A stretch of DNA of 64,000 bases from Nymphaea colorata (Eukaryota; Streptophyta; Magnoliopsida; Nymphaeales; Nymphaeaceae), in assembly GCF_008831285.2 (NCBI RefSeq), contig NC_045145.1, positions 2,170,001 to 2,234,000 of the forward strand, read 5' to 3'. The notes under the pieces were generated by a model that saw only the letters and a program-made list of their open reading frames with translations, ran no database searches and was not told the DNA's origin. The translations under genes were made by a program, and so were the position numbers. Below, in pieces: positions 56,997 to 64,000 of this stretch (the first letter of the stretch is position 1; every line of letters begins with the position of its first letter).

Positions 56997-57450
56997 ATGT
57001 ATACAACAAGGAGGAAAATTCAGGAAGACAAGGGCGCTGATCCTTCTATGTTTGAGGAGATAGTTGCACGGGTTAAGAATTTGAGCTGTGTAGCTACTTT
57101 AAAGCATAAGTTGAAGTATAATATTCATCAACAGTAAACATTTCTCACCTTGCTGGCTTTTTCTGACCTTGAGAACACCAACCAGGAACTGAAAAATGAT
57201 ATGAAGGATCGGTTCATCAACTCAGCTGTGTAAGGACTTCATGTTTGTTTTATATGCTTGATGAAAGTCTTTTAACAAAAGGGATTTAATGTCGCTTTAG
57301 TGTCTATGTTCTTGGTAGCACTCTTACGCTAATTGATGTTTTCTTTTTCTCATTTTAGGCATTAAAGCCAAATTGACATCTATGGGAACCCGAAGGCAGT
57401 GGTGATCCATGTTCCTTCAAATTGCCGAAGGCTTTTCTATAAAATGGATT
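56997..57450 (+). pseudogene. Ribosomal protein eS7 (RPS7) fragment, decayed, introns retained
   Basis: The translation MYTTRRKIQEDKGADPSMFE (56997 on) and SDLENTNQELKNDMKDRFIN (to 57229) is followed by a GT..AG intron (57230-57358) and IDIYGNPKAVVIHVP. This follows the N-terminal half of small-subunit protein eS7 in order. An in-frame TAA after the intron, a damaged join near 57100-57160 and loss of the C-terminal half show a pseudogene. The retained intron indicates a DNA-level copy, not a retroposed cDNA. Confidence 0.8.
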
Positions 57451-57469
57451 ACACAAGAGGAATCAAATG

Positions 57470-58430
57470 TACAAGTATTATGGACTATATGATGCTTCAA
57501 ATGGTTCTATATGATGTCAATGACATGATTTTTTTTTTTGTTTAGGTCCTAGAACTGGTTTTTCAAACGTTTTCTTTTATTATCCAACATCAAAGGGGGT
57601 GGAACACCCCGTATCTCTAGCCTAACCAGTAACCAATCTCCACCGTGGATCAATCTTCTTCTTGTCTACCCTCCACTGCATTCTCATTCTCCTTTTTAAC
57701 TTTTCTCATTCACCCTTCTCCCCCTTGGCTAGTGTGTGCTTATCTTAATAGCAAAAATGAGCGTCCAAGGGTGGAGGTATTCTCAATCATCACCAACTAT
57801 CCAGCCATGTCTTCAATAACTAGGTCCTTCATGATTTTTGACCAAGTTAGTATTCAATTTCTTCTTGTGTTAGTTGAATGGATGTCTTAGGTATTGTAAA
57901 TATCCAACATAGGTTAAAGTCATTGGTTTGATTAGTTTTCAGTAGGAGCATATTCAGTATGATTTATTTTAATTTTGTTGAGTCGGGCAAATGTTGGTTT
58001 GATTTTATAGTAGTTCAGTCTTCTCTTTTATATTCTGCTTTAGTGGTTTTCCAGCATTACGCTCGTTCTGTTTAGTTCTCACTTTCATTGTGTCATGGGT
58101 TGCTTAGGAGCTTTGTTGATTTAGTTGTTGGGTTTTCATTTTTCAATGACTTTACCGGATTCCTTGATAAATGAAATCTTATCAAGTCTAGTCATGAATA
58201 TGCGTGTACGTGTGCTATTTCAATGTCATTCTAGCTGCAGTTAATTTTTTTTTATGTATTAGAGTTCTTATTTCAGCCAAGGCCCCCTTGGATTCTTAAA
58301 AGTTTCAATACTTGTGTAACAATGGTTTATGCCCCCTCCATCCTTCCTCACCTCAAAAATAATTTATGTCTCCTCCCATGTCCCTATTCATGCATTCAAG
58401 TTGATGTTGGGGCTGATGGTTCAAATCCAA
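57470..58430. other. Intergenic, no gene seen
   Basis: The only long frame (57645-57890) lacks any recognisable domain and has a low-complexity Ser/Phe composition. Confidence 0.5.
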
Positions 58431-58433
58431 TAG

Positions 58434-59025
58434 TGAAATTCTAAAAAATATGTAACGTATATACACATATATAATATGTTGTACTATATATTATTGTGTA
58501 TATCTTATGTACTGTAATATGTAATGCGTATGTATACTCATAATATTAACATATGTATATTAATATTATATTAATTTGTTAACATATATAATATTATATT
58601 AAAATATATATCCATATACACATTATATATCTATACAATATACATGCACATATAATATGTATAACATATATGTATACATATAACTTTATATGTATATATC
58701 TTATGTCTACATAGTATAACATATACATATATATGGTAGAAATTCTGGAAAATATGTAACGTATATTCATATATAATATGTTGTACTATATATTAATGTG
58801 TATATGTGATGTACTGTAATATGTCATGCATATGTATACTCATAATATTAACATATGTATATTAATATTATATTAAAATAGATATCCATATACACATTAT
58901 ATATCTATGCAATATACATGCACAAAGAATATGTATAACATATATGTATACATATAACGTTATATGTATATATCTTATGTCTACATAGTATAACGTATAC
59001 ATATATATGGTATAATGTAGAATAC
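58434..59025. repeat. Tandem duplication, about 300-bp AT-rich unit
   Basis: GAAATTCTAAAAAATATGTAACG at 58434 recurs as GAAATTCTGGAAAATATG at about 58739, and the following roughly 280 bp match closely (both end near CATATATATGGTA). Confidence 0.8.
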
Positions 59026-59091
59026 AAGTTATAGACTATACAAAAGTATATTTATGTTATATGTTATAGATGTATAATGTTATATATAATT

Positions 59092-59123
<32 letters not shown>

Positions 59124-59640
59124 ATTGTATAGATATATTTATTATTGAAATAGTATATACACATGCATATATAAATTGTGTATATTATGCATAATGATAT
59201 ATGTATATATGTAATATAGTATATACATGTATATGTAACATATATTATATATATATATATATATATATTTATGTATATATATATGTGTGTGTGTGTGTGT
59301 ATGTGTGTGTGTGTGTGTGTGTATGTGTGTGTGTGTGTAAGTTTAACGTATATATGTATACATATTCTATATAGTAGACATATATATGGCACTTATATAT
59401 GTGCATATAATATGTATACGTATAATATATTTTACAGTACACATATATCATATATGTATATGTATACATATACGTACGTATAAGTAACAACTAACATGTA
59501 CATACGTATACATATGTATTCATAAAATATGTGTATACATGTAGATAACATAATAAATAATACATATACGCATATGTATATATAAAATTTATAGTTATAC
59601 ATATACCAAGGTATCACAATAGGTCTCTCGGAAGAGCCAA
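59026..59640. repeat. (TA)n/(TG)n/TATATG low-complexity tract
   Basis: Alternating purine-pyrimidine sequence includes (TG)n at 59284-59338. Frames on both strands are artefacts of the repeat. Confidence 0.85.
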
Positions 59641-61280
59641 ACATGTTTGGCATCTAATTCTGTTCTCATTGCTTGATATCGTTGACTGTTTTTCATTTGT
59701 TCTCATTAATATTTGATCAACGGAATTCTTTGTCAAAATTAGATATCATTTATGGGAGCACGTTTTTGTTCAATGGAAAGCCTTAGTTAGAGCATCAAAT
59801 GTACTTGGGATCATATTCAAATTTGATAGATTGGTTATTAGATTTTGTTTAGGTTCAGGCATCTGCATTTAAATCTCTGTCCGTTTGGATCTGAAAGATA
59901 ACTTCTTATCTGATCCAGCATGTTACCTGTCACCTTTTGTCACTACCCGTAAGAGAATTGATGAAGTTCATTTTTTTACCTAGTCAATCCATTTGGTTTT
60001 GCAAGCACCCTTCTCTTTAGAGAGGGAAGAGTTTCTACCTCCACTGAGATATTTCATTTGATGTCAAGATCATTTCTAAAAAAAAAACTTTTCCATTTTG
60101 CTTAAAAACATTTTACAAGCGTTTTTTCACACAATGATATGACTTCATTTTATTTTTAGTACCTCCTCGAGTACTCGGAGAAAATTTCAAATTTTTGTCG
60201 TCAATCAATGGAAGAGGAAAACTCGAAAAATCTTGAGTATGAACAATGAGGAAAAAATCCTATGAAGCTGAGAAAGTCAAGAATAGGAGATGCTATTGAC
60301 TCTGCTGATTAAGCATCTACAAGGATTTAGCAAGAAAATACTCTAAGAGAGAAGCCACAATGCTCTGTAAAACCTTGACAGGTAGCAAAATGAGAGTTGA
60401 GAGATGGGCTCGGGGCTTGTGTAGTTGTTCCTCTAGATCGGTAATCGAGAGTACCGGGTAGGTATATAGGTGATTTATGTTTATGCCGTGAACATTACGA
60501 CTTATGAACTTTTGGATCGTTGAAAGCCCGTAAGGTAAAGCGGGTTGGATACGTCACAAAACTACATATAACCACCAAAGTGGTGGAGCTTCGCAGTAGC
60601 CTTTAGGGTGGTGAGGTATTCCCTCAAAGGTGAAGGTTGGCCTGAAAAATGAAATCAAAAGGCAAAAAGCCAAATGCAAAAGAAGGAACGAAAAAAAGAA
60701 AAAACAAAGGAAAAAAAAACAAAAGGTATCTGTCAAGGAATGAAAGGCATGATGGCTGAACTTGCAGAAATTGAATGCGACAGTCTTTTGCAGATGTGTA
60801 ATTTTGGAGTCAATTCTACTCCTCTTTTTGATTTCCTGAGATGTTGAGGACCATTCCATTATGTTCATATTTTGGAAATTGAGAGAGATCCCTTCTAGAG
60901 ATTCAACAACAATTATGTGAAATGGATCTTGATGCTTGTACAGTACTGCGAGTAAATGAAAGACATATTATTTGCACAACACAAGCACTCAAGCTTATGA
61001 GTTGATGGATGATTTATGAACTATTTCAAACTAAAATCTTGACATCTCTTGTTATATTTCTTGGTTTTCTGAGAGTAGGAGAAACTAACCCAATCCCTCT
61101 TTGGTCTTGTAATATATTGCCCCTTTCATTACCAAGCTACTAGTACATTAATTGAATACACAAAACCTCTCATATACCCAAGCCCATCATCTCCTCTATC
61201 TTAAGAGAGACATGCCTTTCAGGATAGAAGATTAAACCAGAACCATAATTCCATCTTAATTGTCTTAGTTGTTTGGTTTT
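59641..61280. other. Intergenic, no gene seen
   Basis: No supported frame. A short stretch at 60140-60310 has moderate coding-like composition but no recognisable domain. Confidence 0.45.
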
Positions 61281-61419
61281 CATTTCATTGCCTTCACTTG
61301 TGTTGTGGATCAACTATCCCTCAAGCTGGTTTTGTTCAAGGAAGAACACAACAAACTGATGGAATCAGTGGTGGTCTGCGGTCATCGTCATCTTCATCTT
61401 CTGCCTTTGGTAGTTCTTC

Positions 61420-61953
61420 TATAATAAAAAAACCAATAAGAAGGTCGTTGAGACGGACCCTAATGGTTGTTCTGCAAACTGCGAATCAGAAGCTCATGCT
61501 CAGAGGGTGCTACGTCATACCAACAGCTTCAATATAGTCCTGAGTATTGGGAAAGCCTGCTGGATGGAGGTATGATCACAATACAGAGGAATGGCACCAG
61601 ATAGATGGTTATAGTGCTGCTCGTTTCATGTGAAGGATCCAGTAGGAAGCATGATTTTAGTTCATAAGATGATGGAGATTGTGAAAGATAAATTTGGTGA
61701 TGGAAGCTATAAAAGCAGCATGTGATTATTTCCATACTTTATGTTAGCAATCTTTGCTTGGCCCCCTTGTTGGCAGAAATGTTGTACCAAGGATGTTCTT
61801 AAATGGGTTGATGAGAGAATTGCCATTTATGAATCTTCTAATGTTGACCATAGAAGGGGGGAGTCATTGCGGTTGCTATTCTCCTTGCTAAAGATTTCTT
61901 GTCAGCATTATGGAAAACTTCGTTCTCCTTTTGGTGCTGAAGTAGCATCGCAG
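61420..61953 (+). pseudogene. SEC16 (COPII assembly scaffold) fragment, decayed
   Basis: In + frames the sequence encodes ETDPNGCSANCESEAHAQRV, then SPEYWESL and GWRYDHNTEEWHQIDGY, matching the WxYDxxTGxWxQV motif of plant SEC16. It jumps to ACDYFHTLC-stop-QS..GPLVGRNV and KWVDERIAIYESS with LKISCQHYGKLRSPFG, part of the central conserved domain. At least two frameshifts and several stops interrupt it, and the motif-to-domain gap is far shorter than in SEC16 genes. A donor (GCATCGCAG|GTATCA) ends the piece at 61953. SEC16 organises ER exit sites; this copy cannot. Confidence 0.75.
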
Positions 61954-63350
61954 GTATCATAAACCTCAAGATCTTGACTTTTAGTTATATTCTATCGACA
62001 ATTAAATTGATTTGAAATAATAATGATTTGAGACCGCAAATAAGTTGGAAGTAGCACGTGTTATTTCATAATTCATTATTTACACTGTATGTAGTGTTGT
62101 TAATCACAATTTGTTGGTTAGGTTGTACTGTTCAGTCTAGGTAACTTTTTGCAAGTTATTGAAATTATCCTAGTTGCTGTGATTAATTTTTGTTGTTCAT
62201 GGACTCATTGAGTTATGTTGAAATATGCATTTGAGCTATGATTTTAACTTTTAAGGGTTGATCAGTTATACAGTAGAAGTATAAAAATGGTATGTTATTT
62301 TAACCCCTTCCAATAAGAGGAACTGATTGGAGCATTTGAAATTCATCAGGTTTTCTGTTGTATGAATTGCAGTAACTTGTCCCAACGCCTGAAGTATTTC
62401 CCTTCTCCCACGACCAAATCTGTTCCTAAACAAAATCCGTGATTAAACGGAGTGATTGTACTCTTGTACTTGACGCTCATGCCTCACCTGTGAGTCCAAC
62501 TTCACCTTTGTGCCTTAAGGGCTAAGGCGTTTAAAGGGTGAAAATGCCTTTAGGCATGTGAATTTCCTGAGAAAAGTACTTGCCATGAATTTGAAAGAGA
62601 ATTAGTCACTCTTTGTTTGAGGTAACTTTAGATTGTTTGTGCCGCTGCAGATGTCCTGATGAGTATAAGAAACATGGTGGTTTTACTTTTGGAGTATACA
62701 TAATGATTTTTTTATTGAACGATTATTCTTGAATAATGTTTGATGTATGTGTCCTAACCTCCATGCGTGCATGCCTTTTTTCATGTTGAGAGCCACCAAG
62801 TGGCATATTTTTTGACAATTTTCGTGTATAATATGTATCCTAGCAAATAAACACACACACTCTCAGATAGATATATTCATACATATGTATGTACACTAAG
62901 TATACTTAATAAACTAAGCTATGATGGACAACCTTTAGATTCTTTAGAATTGCACGTGAAGACGTGATTTACATTTTCATAAAGCAACTAGAGAAGCAAC
63001 ACTTTTACATGAAAACAATTCAATTGTGTATAAACCTGAGGGATGGAGAGTAAAAAAAAATCACATCCTAGAGCTAACAGAGTTCAGTAGGGCTTATTTA
63101 GTTTTTCCTTGTACTTTGAAACAATTATTTTTCAGTCGTAGAACCACTTGAAAAATTATACATTTTATTTTTAGCAAAATATAAAGGGCATTGCATTTGT
63201 CGGTTGGCATATTGGCCGCTGACTGTAAAAGTTCTTTTTTTCTTTATTTTTTATCTTAAAGACCATCCGTGGAACTGAGATAGAAGAGAGAGTTGCCTCC
63301 ACAGCTCCCGCCTTTCAGCCAGTGTACAATTGGCATATATAACTAAGACC

Positions 63351-63399
<49 letters not shown>

Positions 63400-64000
63400 C
63401 ACTCTCTTACTGAACCGGTCCATCTTCATCAAGTGGGTGGGTGATCAAGCTCACAATGTCCCCTCCTAACTTCATCCATTCAATCTTTCTTGTGCAATCC
63501 ACAAGAGGAGTGCTTCATCAAGTGGTGGATTATGAGCAGCAGAGTAGTTCATCAAAGGAGCCAAAAACTGGCAGCCTCTCTTGGTTTCCTGAAAAACAAA
63601 AGTTAAAAACACGAGAAAGCGCAAAAGCGCTCGTATGAACTTTGTTGAACTGAATACCTGCTCTGCCCTCACACCTCTCAAGATGAAGGACATCAACGCT
63701 CTGATAATTCTCCAAGACAAACATCAGAGACGCAAAATGTAGCAGGAAAGAGGCTGACCAATCATTCTTTAGTGCACGCCTAGGTTTTTGATCCAGAAGG
63801 TGAAAGAGGAGAGGACAAAAAGGAGGTCAAATATGCAAAACCAGAGGATACTGGATAAATCATATGAATGACCCAGCACCCTCAATAGAAAAAATCAAAA
63901 TGCAGGACGTCTTGGGAACTCGCCTACTGGTCGCCGGTGGATGGAGGGCCTTGGACAGAGCTAGAAAGCCGAAAACGACCTGAAACAGTTCGCTGGAAAA
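61954..64000. other. Intergenic, no gene recognised
   Basis: Contains an (AT)n tract at 63352-63399. Minus-strand frames at 63472-63724 with possible splice signals (AG|GTATTC, TTTTTCAG|GAA) could be exons of an unknown gene extending beyond the window, but no domain is recognised. Confidence 0.4.

Noticed and set aside
59057-59490. His/Thr/Tyr-rich frames on both strands
   Set aside because: Products of (TA)n and (TG)n microsatellites.
63472-63724. Two overlapping minus-strand frames with possible splice sites
   Set aside because: No recognisable domain and they run off the window edge; kept only as a note in the region entry.

Overview
This is plant nuclear DNA, almost certainly from an angiosperm. 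It shows phytocystatin genes, Ty1/copia LTR retrotransposons, CACTA, hAT-type and Mutator-type DNA transposon debris, a LINE relic, long (AT)n tracts and a 100-N scaffold gap at 48303-48402. The species cannot be read from the sequence. No bacterial, viral, CRISPR or toxin system is present.

Region 1 (1-44888) is a phytocystatin cluster built by repeated segmental duplication. Five copies of one single-exon gene are visible: CYS1 at 3938-4249 (-), and CYS2 (8745-9714), CYS3 (22508-31983), CYS4 (35500-35826) and CYS5 (42182-42511), all (+). CYS1 and CYS5 keep complete frames. CYS2 is split by a 650-bp miniature retroelement. CYS3 is split inside its QVVAG inhibitory motif by a 9.2-kb copia element. 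CYS4 is frameshifted near its end. Each copy carries the same surroundings: an upstream block with two W-box cores and a TATA box, a downstream ATTTGGAT-rich repeat, and a block of CACTA subterminal repeats (ACGTCGGTAAA-type). CYS1 and CYS2 sit in a head-to-head inverted duplication (about 0.5-5.3 kb against 7.9-15 kb).

The transposon layers can be ordered. The CACTA, hAT-like and Mutator-like remnants are shared between cassettes and so predate the duplications. Copia A (16703-21190, TSD ATAGT), copia B (22696-31851, TSD GCCGG/GCCAG), the CYS2 mini-element (TSD GTTTC) and a 180-bp hAT MITE (TSD CATATATC) each occur in one cassette only and came later. Copia B carries two nested insertions. 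One is a 2.7-kb LTR-like piece with TSD GAACA, whose removal restores the reading frame.

Region 2 (44889-48302) is a young copia element (C) on the minus strand. It has one LTR, a polypurine tract and an 878-codon open integrase-RT-RNase H frame, and it runs into the assembly gap. A near-identical LTR lies at the very start of the window (1-538), so the cystatin cluster is bracketed by directly repeated young LTRs.

Region 3 (48403-64000) is gene-poor. It holds a candidate first exon of an unknown gene (49.1-49.45 kb), a decayed LINE (about 50.1-52.1 kb) and a possible gypsy LTR fragment (from 52139). It also holds three unrelated decayed host-gene fragments on the + strand: patatin-like acyl hydrolase (54.5-55.8 kb), ribosomal protein eS7 (57.0-57.45 kb) and SEC16 (61.4-61.95 kb). 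Between the last two lies a 1.2-kb AT-rich tandem repeat tract.
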